Shown in pieces: positions 49,091 to 59,500 of a stretch of 64,000 nucleotides of DNA. The translations under genes and the position numbers were made by a program. The notes beneath the pieces are model-generated. The model worked only from the letters and a program-made list of their open reading frames with translations. It had not been told where the DNA came from and searched no databases. Position 1 is the stretch's first letter. Every line of letters starts with the position of its first letter. The stretch comes from Acanthochlamys bracteata (taxonomy: Eukaryota > Streptophyta > Magnoliopsida > Pandanales > Velloziaceae), in NCBI GenBank assembly GCA_019914995.1, contig CM034133.1, positions 3,100,001-3,164,000 on the forward strand. The letters are read 5' to 3'.

Positions 49091-50240
49091 TTATATTGAA
49101 GAAATACGTAGGGATCAAAGGGTACAAAGAAGCGGCAACATCGGTCTACTTCATCGGGAAGCCCGATTGGAGTGAGCTGTTTGGTCGTAGGGTTGAAGAC
49201 TACACGCTCCAACGATCTCGGATATCTTGATTAGCATAGAGAAGAAACCAGCTGGAGGATCTCTGAATGAGAATTCCAGCCTAACTCCAGTCACCGCCCT
49301 CTGTCAGGGATTCAAAACGGGCTACGCGCACGATTGCAGTGATTGAGCATGTTGGGTTGGATTACGTGAATAGTTGGGGAAGACGGTGGTGATGGGAGGT
49401 GATACAAATGCTGGAGCCGGCATCCACGTATCATGGCCTACACGCAGGCAAGACACCAGACCTGCCTTGGCTGTGGAAACTGAGAGGCGTCCCGGCACAC
49501 CACGGATATCAGCGCCCAGGGCAGCTGGATGTGACACAGGATCAAGGCACCAGGGCGCGCCCAACTGACACCATCCATGGCATAACTCTGACATTTGCAA
49601 CCAAGGGCTCGTTTCTCATTTCTTATCCGCCACAGCAGCTCTAGAAGACATCAGCCGCCTAGAACCAGGGCATCGCCTTGTTGAGACTTTCGACAAATAT
49701 GAAACACCACTAAATTTCTCATATTAGAAAAGTAGTTCAATAAGGTACGAACTCTAACCAAATCTAAGAACCTATCAAGAAATTGCTGCGTTTTCTTTTC
49801 GTTTTATCTTAGATTACAGCTTTATTCTCTACAGTTTTTCATGCTTTTCTTAGTCGAATTCTATCAGGAGGATTTGATAAACGAGAGGTGTGGTTGCGGC
49901 GAAAGATGTCATCAGAAGGACAGATAGCCTGACCGCAAATTCACTAGGACACTCTGCAAAATTTCCTCCATGATTTCGTGAGAAAGATTGAGGTAGCAGC
50001 GTGACTCTCCCTCTGCCTTAGGGGTTAAAAGGTTTAGGTAGAGTTTGTTAGAAGTTTTCTTGGATCACTGCAAACTGGAAGAATCCATACTGATTTAAAT
50101 CGTGTAGATCAACAGTGTCGTGTCCCCGGGTCTACTCCAAGAAGGAAAAAGAGTTCTAAATGAGGGAAGAGATTTGGGTAATGGATTGGCTATGAAGCCC
50201 GGTCACTGTTGACCCATTTAGCTGCCCAGTCTAATCTGTA
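49091..50240. other. GC-rich island of unknown origin
   Basis: Base composition rises clearly above the surroundings, most strongly at 49380-49580. Open frames on both strands there are a side-effect of few A/T-rich stops. I recognise no protein. The mixture of GC-balanced sequence and purine-rich stretches (about 49880-50040) is reminiscent of plant mitochondrial DNA, so a nuclear copy of organelle DNA is one option; a decayed gene is another. Confidence 0.35.
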
Positions 50241-50662
50241 ATCTGGAAACATGTGAGTCAAAAGTTTGAAAACCTAAGGAACTTGAAAGAAAAAACAAAA
50301 AGAACACCGATAGTGATTCATTTCGAAGAACCATAGTAATTCATTATAATTCAGAACTAAGCAAACGTTCTATGGTTGTTTGGAGTTGCTTAGAACAAAA
50401 TTTTCTTTTTAAATTTTGAAGCTTTTAAAAATATTTTTTTAATTTTTAAAAATAAAATTATACATATATAAAATTTTATGATTAATAGTTTTTTCTTTCA
50501 AATTTTTATGATAAACTTTTACCATATAGTAATAAAAAATAAAATTTTAAATAAAATGAAAAAATATTTTATAAGTAACGATTAAATATGCACATAACCT
50601 TATCAAATACTAATTGAATACTCTTTTCTTTTCCTTGATCCTGTTACAAGAAATAATCTTCA
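50241..50662. repeat. AT-rich block 3' of the minus-strand kinase
   Basis: From about 50370 to 50590 the sequence is nearly all A/T and resembles the other AT-rich MITE-like blocks in the window (start TTGTTTGGAGTTGCTT). No coding support. Confidence 0.4.
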
Positions 50663-51712
50663 CTATTTCTTGAACAGTTGACTACCAATACACTCATCTT
50701 CTCTACGATCTGTAGAAACAATCCTTTTGTTTCTCACACTTGTTCTTCCGCAAACACCAATTATAAATCCTTCTAATCTCCTGCAGATATTCATCTCTGG
50801 AGCTAACCATAACCGTAGCTTCACTTGCTTAGCAGCTCCCTCCAGCTCAGCCACAGCTTCCGCCATCGTCGGCCGACGTTCTTCTTCCGACGAGACGCAC
50901 CGTGCCGCTAGACGAATAATCCGTTCCACCGGTGCCAGCATCCATCTCTGCAACTTCACTCTTGAATCAAATAGTTCACTGACTTTTCTGCTGTTTTCTT
51001 CAACTATCGGCAGAGCCCATGAAACAACAGAAGCAGGCTCGTGCTTCGCGTCAACAGCTCTCCGTCCAGTAGTTAGCTCAAATAACAAAACTCCGAAACT
51101 GAAAACATCGTTCGCTGTACTAAGTTTCTCCGGTCCTATATAGCAAGGGTCCATGTATCCCATAGTCCCCGCTGCCGGGCTTTTGTCGCCGCCTTCTGAT
51201 AAAACACGAATAGCTAAACTGAAATCAGCCAGCCTTGCATGATGCTTCTTATCGAGTAGAACATTCTCTGGCTTTATATCACGGTGCACGATCGGCGGTG
51301 AAGCTTCATGGAGCGACTGCAGTGCACGTGCTATGTTTAGAGCAATGGAAACTCTCCGGCTCCATGGCGGCGGAGTTGCAGAAGAGTGAAGCAGCTCATG
51401 CAACGACCCGTTTGGCATGAACTCCATTACCAGAAGCTTGTTGCTGCTATCACCATTTCTACAAACACCTAACAGGTTGACAATGTAAGGATTTCTTACC
51501 GAAGAAAGAATAGAGATTTCATTATCAAGCTTGGTGTTGTCTTTGTGGTGCTGTAATCCTTGAGAAATTTTCTTGACTGCAACAATGTTAACTTGTTGAG
51601 GTTGCTTGATGAAACCTTTGTAGACACAACCATGACTGCCCTTTCCGATCAAGTTATCGACGGAGAAATCTTCAGTAGCTGATTTAATCTCTTCATGGCT
51701 GAACTCTTTCAT
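50663..51712 (-). CDS. Intronless serine/threonine receptor-like cytoplasmic kinase
   Basis: A single exon encodes 349 residues beginning MKEFSHEEIKSATEDFS. An in-frame ATG 18 bases further upstream (51730) would add six residues, but the second fits the family's usual start. The kinase motifs are: glycine loop IGKGSHGCVYKG, ATP lysine in VAVKK, catalytic loop IVHRDIKPENVLLD, GTMGYMDPCYIGPEKLS, NDVFSFGVLLFELTTGRRA and a closing RRPTMAEAVAELEG. It has no signal peptide or membrane segment. It resembles the small intronless plant group of At3g51990/At5g23170 kinases, whose roles are poorly known. The metal-binding DFG reads DFS (RLADFSLAIRV), while the Lys and the HRD Asp are kept, so activity may be normal or lowered. 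The C-terminal tail of about 60 residues has no known domain. Confidence 0.9.
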   Translation of the reverse strand: MKEFSHEEIKSATEDFSVDNLIGKGSHGCVYKGFIKQPQQVNIVAVKKISQGLQHHKDNTKLDNEISILSSVRNPYIVNLLGVCRNGDSSNKLLVMEFMPNGSLHELLHSSATPPPWSRRVSIALNIARALQSLHEASPPIVHRDIKPENVLLDKKHHARLADFSLAIRVLSEGGDKSPAAGTMGYMDPCYIGPEKLSTANDVFSFGVLLFELTTGRRAVDAKHEPASVVSWALPIVEENSRKVSELFDSRVKLQRWMLAPVERIIRLAARCVSSEEERRPTMAEAVAELEGAAKQVKLRLWLAPEMNICRRLEGFIIGVCGRTSVRNKRIVSTDRREDECIGSQLFKK

Positions 51713-53291
51713 GGTGATAATGAGTACCATGCTTGATCTTTTCTTGATGAATGTTTTTCATGTTGTAATGATTCGGTTCAGAGACTTGGTGTGTAAAGGG
51801 AAAAGTATAGTGTTGTGTGAGAAGGAATAAAGGAGAAAAGTGGAAAAGTGGAAAAGAATGAACGCATGTAATGCGCTAAATAGCTGTTTTCTTGCCTTTG
51901 GTCCCATAAAGAAAGGCTCATGCATGCATAGGTATCTCATGTCTATGTTGTTTTATAATTTATATTATTTTTTGATCTTTGGTGTTGGTTGGTTGGTTCT
52001 AGGAGAATGTTCCTTTCCACACTTTCTTTTGGACTTGATTGATTATTCTTGTAGTGCATACACAAAATCTCTTCACAATAGCTAGTCACTTTTGAATAAA
52101 AACTAGCAAATTTTCAATATTTTTAAAAAAATTTGTATCAGAAATGAACTAGTTTAAGTATATTTCAGAGTAATTATGAAATAAAATAAGTAAAATATTT
52201 TTATTTTATTTTTCAAAATGAGTTTTATTTATTTTTTATTTAAAAAAATAAAATAAGTAATAATATCTTACAATGTATAAATTTTATCTATATTTTTAAA
52301 AGTTTAAATAAATTTTATAAATATTATAAAAATTAATTAACATATAAAAGTAAAATAGAGCTTGTGCTTTAATAAATTGCCACTGGGACAATTCTTCAAA
52401 GAAAAAGTTTAAAATTCTCATTTTGGTAGTTCAGCAGTAGGTACATTTGTTGAATTGAAATCCTCATGACCTGCTCAAGAGAAACCAATTGGACTTGATC
52501 CAGTTGAACTCTAACAATAACCAGATAGATTTGGACATGTCCGAGAGAATGTTCGTCAGTGTTTAAAATAAACAAATTTTCTAAGAAACTTTTTTAGAGC
52601 TTTTAAAAAATAAACTTAATTTATTTTACTTAAAAAATAAGTAAAATATATATGTATAAATATTTTATAACATACATACTATCTATGTAATCTAAATTAA
52701 AAATCATTTTAAATTATTACTATAAATTAGGTTTTTATCGATCTCAAAATTCAGTCGATATTGGTATTAAACCGGTCGGTATATTTTCAATCGCCGAATA
52801 TTATCTTTATTGTAATAAATATTAAAAAAATTATATGTGAAACAGTATACTTTACCGTGCGCATTGAAATAAAAAAAGTATTCAGAAAGCAGCGACAAAC
52901 AGTCCCTAAAAGAGTTTCTTGAAATGCCGATGCATGCATGGTGTGATAGCTAGATTAAATTTCTTTTTTAAAAAAATTTGGTTCAAGTCTTGGAGATTTT
53001 TGATTAGGAGATGAAGAAATGAGAAAGAACGTTCTTTCTCATTTAACTTGTCGACAATGAGTTGGAGTTGGTAGATTGGTTGTGTTGGCTCATTGACTTT
53101 GCTCTAATTTGAGATTGAGTTATTAATTTAATTAGCAAAATCAAACAAAGTTGATGAAGCTTACTTCATTGATTAGGTTTTTTCAAGATAATGGGTGTCA
53201 TCCAAATACTGAAGTCATCAAACAGCACAACTAAAGAATTTATATTTCAACATATATTGTATTTCACATTAATTCTTATCCTCATTTGTCT
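51713..53291. other. AT-rich intergenic DNA and promoter of the minus-strand kinase
   Basis: The part next to 51712 should hold the kinase promoter. AT-rich blocks lie at about 52100-52370 and 52560-52740. No gene was seen. Confidence 0.5.
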
Positions 53292-53301
53292 ACTTAAGTA
53301 T

Positions 53302-54166
53302 AGAAATGACAATATATGATCCGATTCGAAAACACGACCCAAAATCGACCCACTTAATCAGAGTTAGTGTTAAAAAATTTGATGCGTATAAATATATGAT
53401 TTGGATTAGGGTTGAACAAATTGAACCCGATTATTAAATGGGTCGATTCGGGTTAATCTAAAATTGACCTACTAATCCGAATTATCATAATTTGAAGGAA
53501 TAATATTTAATTTTTTCTTTCTGTATATTAAAATATTGACAATAAAAATAATCGATAATAGTAATTTATAAATTATTAAATTATATAGTATTTATATTAA
53601 TTGTTAGTTTCATGTTTTAGTAAAATAGTGTAAGATAAGAAATTATAATAGTATCGAAAGTATTACCATGTAGGTATTTCTGTAATGACGACTTTCAATT
53701 TCGTATAAAAGTTTTTAACAAAATTTTGTTAGATAGCTATGTTTATCAAAATTTTATCAAAATTATTAGTATATATTTATAATCATAAAATTTCAGTTGT
53801 TAACACATATTTTCAAAAAATAAAAATAAAAATAAAATTTTAAAAATATTTTAAGGACCGATAAAGATATTAAAGAATATACATTTTGACAGACATTCAC
53901 TATATCTTATCATTAAGAACATCATGCACTTCTATTAGAATTGATCTTATAATTTCGCTAAATTTTAAAAATATAAAATTAATAATTAATAATTTTAATT
54001 ATTAAATAGGTCGATCTGAATTTGATCCGGTTATTAATAGGTTGGGTTAGAATTAGACAATTTTGACCTATATAAATTTATGGATTAAATTAAGATTTAA
54101 CAAATTTGACCCGGTTATTAAATGGGTCGATCCGAAACTGACTCATGAATCTAAATTGTCACCCCT
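53302..54166. mobile_element. Non-autonomous TIR element (Mutator-like), 865 bp
   Basis: The element starts AGAAATGACAATATATGATC and, read from the other end, AGGGGTGACAATTTAGATTC, an imperfect terminal inverted repeat. ACTTAAGTAT lies on both sides (53292-53301 and 54167-54176), a perfect 10-bp direct duplication. A length of 9-11 bp points to the Mutator superfamily. Near both ends are variants of AAATGGGTCGATYCGRR and CCGATTATTAAATGGG. There is no coding region, so it would rely on a transposase elsewhere. Confidence 0.8.
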
Positions 54167-54176
54167 ACTTAAGTAT

Positions 54177-56190
54177 TAGATACGCTTTGGTTTACCTTAA
54201 AGGTCAAGTTATTTTACTTTTTTAACAACTTTTTTCACAAGGTCCAATATGATTTAGATTCTACCCCATTTATTTGACTTGTTATACAATTTTAGTCAAT
54301 TATTAAAAACCTGTAGGTCATTTACTTTATCCTAAAGTAATTTTTTTTACCAAAACTTACTTTGATTAATTTTTCATATTTATTTTTATATATTTATTTC
54401 ATGAACTTATCTTTTAGTAATGCATTTTCTTTAAAACTCTGTGTAAATGAACATGCCCACAGCAATGAATTAAAGTGAGGTGATGTTTAAATGCTTTTTA
54501 ATTTTTTTATTTCAATTTTTTATTTCATATTTTTTATAATAATTTATAAATTTTTTAATTTAAAAATATAGAAAAATTGTATATCATAAAATTTGTTATT
54601 ATTTATTTTTATTCAGAAAAATTCTTTTTTATAAATACTTTCAAATATTTTCTAAGTGAAGATTGTATCCTATAGGTAGTTAGTGCATTCACAACCCTAT
54701 GATTCTCTATGAACAACTTTGTTCCTCCTTCCTTCCCTTCAAGAATGAAACAAGGAAATTATAGAAAAAAAGAAAGAATGGGACATCAATGTTTGCTGCA
54801 GTTTAGCTTGTAAGGCATAAAACCATTTTGATTTTTTGTGTCTAAAGATAAACCTTAGCCTATGGGGACTACAGGATTATAAGTAGCTCACAATACAAGC
54901 AAGTAAAGACTTGTAAGAATAAAATGTGTCTGTTGGTCACTCATTGCTGTTAATGGAGATTTTGTTGCCATGCTTGTTCTTGGGAGAATTACCCAATTGA
55001 TAGCTTGATTTCATCAGATGCTATGTAGCAGTTGGGCATATATCAAAACACATAACTTGCAAGCTATATATCCTCCAGCAAAAGTTTTATGCAAAACATA
55101 TTCAAAACACATTATAACACTTGGTTGATCACTTGAAATTCATCATCCTAGTTACATTTCATTCTAACATAATGTACATAGTTATTTTTCTTCTGCAGAA
55201 ATTCTTGCTAGTTTTTAATAAAAAGCTACTTGCTTGAAGAACTAGGCAATTACAGTTTGTTCTTTTCATATAAAAATAATTTTTTTTAGAAGTGGTCTTT
55301 TGAGAAAATAAGCTTTAAAAAATAAATTTACTGTACATAAGTTATTAAAGATAAAATTATACTTTGGTGAAAGAAAGTTCTTGATGTAAAAATTACAATA
55401 GAGCTTTTTGAAAAAAATCTTTTAATACTTAAAAAATTAATTTTGATTTTTGACAAAAATTTGTACGCATAATTATTTTATAGTTTACAATCAAACGTTT
55501 ACTTAAAATTTTAAAAGAATTTTAAAAATATTATGCATGATTTTTTGGAATTAAAAAAAGTTTTGAAGTTAGAAAAACAACCCCAAACAAATTGAGAAAA
55601 AAGTTTCGCTTGCGCTTTTCCCAAATTCTACTGGGTGCCTTTGGGCTTTGCGGGCCACTGCTCTCGTAGTTCCATTAACTTTCACGTAAATTCAAAACTA
55701 TCAAAATTTTATTTCATCGAATAACAAAATAAATTTCAATATATAAAATATCCAAAATCTATCTTTATGTTAACCCTATCTAATACCTAATCCTTGCCAT
55801 TTACTATAATCACGTCCCATTCAATTAAAACTGTTGAGGATTAATCTCAGCCGCGCAGCTTCTTTCGTTTAGCAAAGAAGTAAAATCTCTACCGTCCTTC
55901 TACACTACCCTGTATAAACCCATTACAAGCCACTCGTACACAAACATCCTTGTCACACTGGTATGAATTATATATTAATCAGTGGGACCCACTCTATCCA
56001 CCCCGCTTGCAAGAGATGCAACGTGGTGCAGTTTACCCGCATGCGAGCATCACTACACAGCCGTCCAATTAGAATCTAACGGTTGATATTCCATTTTGAT
56101 AGGAAAATTACAACATCAGTCGTCATCGTCTTCTCATGAACCCCGCATGACTTCTTCTCTATTCTAAGCTAACCCATTCCAACACTTCAC
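54177..56190. other. AT-rich intergenic DNA
   Basis: No gene was found. AT-rich MITE-like blocks are at about 54490-54660 and 55270-55580. The last few hundred bases, richer in C and CCA words (55600-56160), probably form the distal promoter of the arabinofuranosidase gene. Confidence 0.5.
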
Positions 56191-56568
56191 TCCTCTCTCT
56201 CTCTCTCTCTCTCTAGTTTTTCTCTCTCTAGACTTGTATAAAACCCCAGCTGAAACCCTGCAAAATTTTCAACGAACATTTTTCAAACAACTGTTCACTG
56301 GTGAGTTTGTAGAATTATTGAAGTTTGTTTTATTTATTTTTCACTAACTTGATCATGGCATATTTTAGCTTGTTGGAATTGAATTCTTATCATGATTGTG
56401 ACTCATTGGTGGAAGGTGTTGTTTCAGTATTGAGTTTTGTTTGTTGGGGGATTAAAGTGTTTGTTTTATGGTGTTCTTATATTGTTTTGATCGGTTTGTC
56501 TAACTGAAGTTGGTGTTTTGTATTTAAATAGTTCGAATTGTTGCCCACAAAATTGTATGTGGTGAGAA
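56191..56568 (+). promoter_or_regulatory. Core promoter and split 5' leader of the arabinofuranosidase gene
   Basis: A (CT)n microsatellite of about 24 bp (56192-56215) precedes TATAAAA at 56237-56243, a clear TATA box. Transcription should begin about 30 bp later. A leader exon would end at CACTG (56300) before GTGAGT, and TTTAAATAG at about 56531 is a plausible acceptor, leaving a short second leader exon before the ATG at 56569. Confidence 0.6.
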
Positions 56569-59500
56569 ATGGGAACTCGAGGAGTGTTGTGCTCTGGTCC
56601 TTTGTTCTATGTTATTGCTCTGCTTCTGCTCTGTGGTTCAAATGGAATTGCTGAGTCTGAGATGTTGAGAGAACAAACGGCGAAGCTTGTCATCGATGCC
56701 TCACCGCAATCGGGGAAGAAAATGCCTGATACTATGTTTGGCATCTTCTTTGAGGTAGAATTTGTCTGCAGATTGTTTTCGTTTTTGTTCCTGAACAAAC
56801 TCAGATGTCTTTTTTTGCTTTTCTAAGTGAATTTTACTCGCTGCCCTTTTGGGTGTTAGAACTGAATTGACATAAACTCTTTTTTTTTTTAATTCAAAAA
56901 GCTTTTGTTTTACCTTTCTGATTATGATCATGTGAATTTCCGCCATATTGAACTTCAGTTGGCTTGTTTTTCTGCTAAGAGAAAGTTAATGTGTCTCCCT
57001 TATGTGATGTAGGAAATTAACCATGCTGGTGCTGGAGGCTTGTGGACGGAGCTTGTTAGCAATAGGGGTATGCCAAATGCTTGAAGCATCATAACGATGG
57101 ATTCTTTAAGTAGCTTGCTTTGTAACATAGAAATAAATACTGTGTTATATTTTGCAATGACAATACAAGCAACCTAGAGGAACAACTTTTTGGTTATTAT
57201 GAAAAGTAACAACTTTAGTGTGATGTATAGGTGAAATTGGTGCTCTCTAAGTGAATTAAGACCAAAGTGTGAATACTATATCTCTAGGTGAATATTTATG
57301 AAAGTAAGTCTAATCTTCTAGCTATACGATGTAAACTAGGTTGAGGTACTCGTCTTGTACCATTACTGGTCTAGTAGAGTATGCTTTCTTTAAAAATTAC
57401 ATATTGAAGCAGAGAATTCACTGGTATCATCATTAAAAATAATGTGAAGGCCAGGACTGGTACTGTTGGAGTACAAGGTGAGTTGGGTAGGAATTAGGTT
57501 CAAACACTACAGAGCTCTTTTGCATGTCTAGATTCTATTACTGATATTATTGACATGACCTCGCAAGATAACATATACAATAAGTGGTTGCTGTTTTTTG
57601 TTTTAGTATGACAATATGGACTTAATTGTCTCCCACGAATTTTTATTTGATGCTAGCTTTTTCTAGCTGATGATGGTTTTATGTTTAGTAGCTGGGTTTG
57701 TAATGTTTGCTTAAATTTTCCTGGAAATGGGCTTTCCGTTGTATTTCTCAGCTGTTTTCACTCATTGTGTGCTTTTTATTTTTGAGATAATCAATGTGTG
57801 CATTCTATAGATCTATCTTAATACACCACATTTCCCTCTTCATTCTAGGTCTTTACAACTAGCAGTATCCAGTATTTCAAATGGTAATGTGGCAGCTAGT
57901 TATTGTGTAACTCGTGTGGGAATCTTACCACAATGTGCTCACCTGATTTTCTAACCAGGTTTTGAAGCTGGAGGCCAAAGTACTCCTTCCGATTTTAGCC
58001 CTTGGTCTGTAATAGGGAATGAGTCTTACATAAGAGCGACAACTGACCGTACATCATGCTTCGATCGCAATAAGGTTGCGCTTAGGATGGAAGTACTGTG
58101 TGACAGTTCTGGATCAAATATCTGCCTACCTGGTGGTGTTGGTGTCTACAACCCAGGTTACTGGGGCATGGTATGCAATTGTGGATATCTGTATTTTTAT
58201 GTTCCATGAAACTACCCATATTCGATTTTGGTATTCCATATCACTGATCATTCTTCTGTGATATTCCGTTGACGTAATTACAAGCGTTGAGACATTTGTA
58301 GTTGCACTTGTTACTCTTCTTGCATTACTTCATAAATATGTAGTCACTTGTATGTTTTCAGTCTTCGTCCATTAACATAATCAATGCTGGATATGATCAT
58401 CTTCATTATACAGAATATTGAGCAGGGGAAAACATATCAATTGGTTTTCTATGTAAGGTCAATGGAGTCTGTTAACTTGTCAATTTCATTGACGAGCTCC
58501 AATGGGTTGCAAACCCTGGCTTCTGCCAACCTCATGTGAGTCCCTACTGTCATAGAACAATTTTAAAAGTCTTCTGAAATCAAAATTTTAATGCCTTCTT
58601 CTTTGGACAACAATAATGCTTCATCTGGTTTTTGTCTGTTGCCATGTAATGACTTATAACACTTGACTGTGACTGTCCTTGTAGAGCTGATACATCAGAA
58701 ATTTCTGATTGGACAAAGGTAGAGTTTATGCTTGAATCTGGAGGTACAAATGGCAATTCACGTCTTCAGCTGACCACTTATAAAAGTGGTGTTATTTGGT
58801 TAGACCAAGTGTCGCTCATGCCCTTGGACACATACAAGGTACTAGTCTTGTCATCTCATTTCGTCTATATCACCTAACATTCTTTTCTTTGTATACTAAC
58901 TTAAATGTCCAATAGTGAGGATAAGAGTTTCCCAAATGTAAAGAACCACCTAATGAAGTAGTGGGATGGCTAAGTAGGCTTTAGAGTCGATAAACTTGTT
59001 GGGCATATTTCTGCATCTCATGGAAAAATAAGGTTCTGTTTATCTTATTACTGGAGAATGTTCTTCAATTTCAAGGAAAATTATATCGCAATTTTGTTTT
59101 GAGAAACGCACTTCGCCACAGCATATCCTGATTCCTTTTTCTTTTCTTTTGAGAAAATGGCACTTGCATTCACGGGGATAAAAGCATATCATTTCATCTT
59201 TTTTTCCCCTAAAAACATCACAATCTGCTTTGTGACGAATTGACATGGTCTTTTGCACACTTCCTAATGCATGTATTGTTTCTAACAACATAAGTAAATT
59301 TTCGGATTCAAGCATTTCATCTATATTCACGTTTGAAAATTTAGCATGCATGCTGGATCTAGAATTGTAGTAAGTTTAGGTTTTCTGCTAACTCCTTACT
59401 GAAGGGTGCCAACTAGATGCTCTCATTCAAAGTGATTATTATCTCGTTCATTAAAGCAAACATGCATATTAAATCCTTTATATCCTGCTTACAGTTTTTC

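Noticed and set aside
49374-49644. Overlapping open frames in the GC-rich island as genes
   Set aside because: Frames are open on both strands because of base composition; none has a recognisable domain, start context or splice partners.
59040-59351. 103-codon minus-strand frame
   Set aside because: It lies within an intron of the arabinofuranosidase gene and has no family match.
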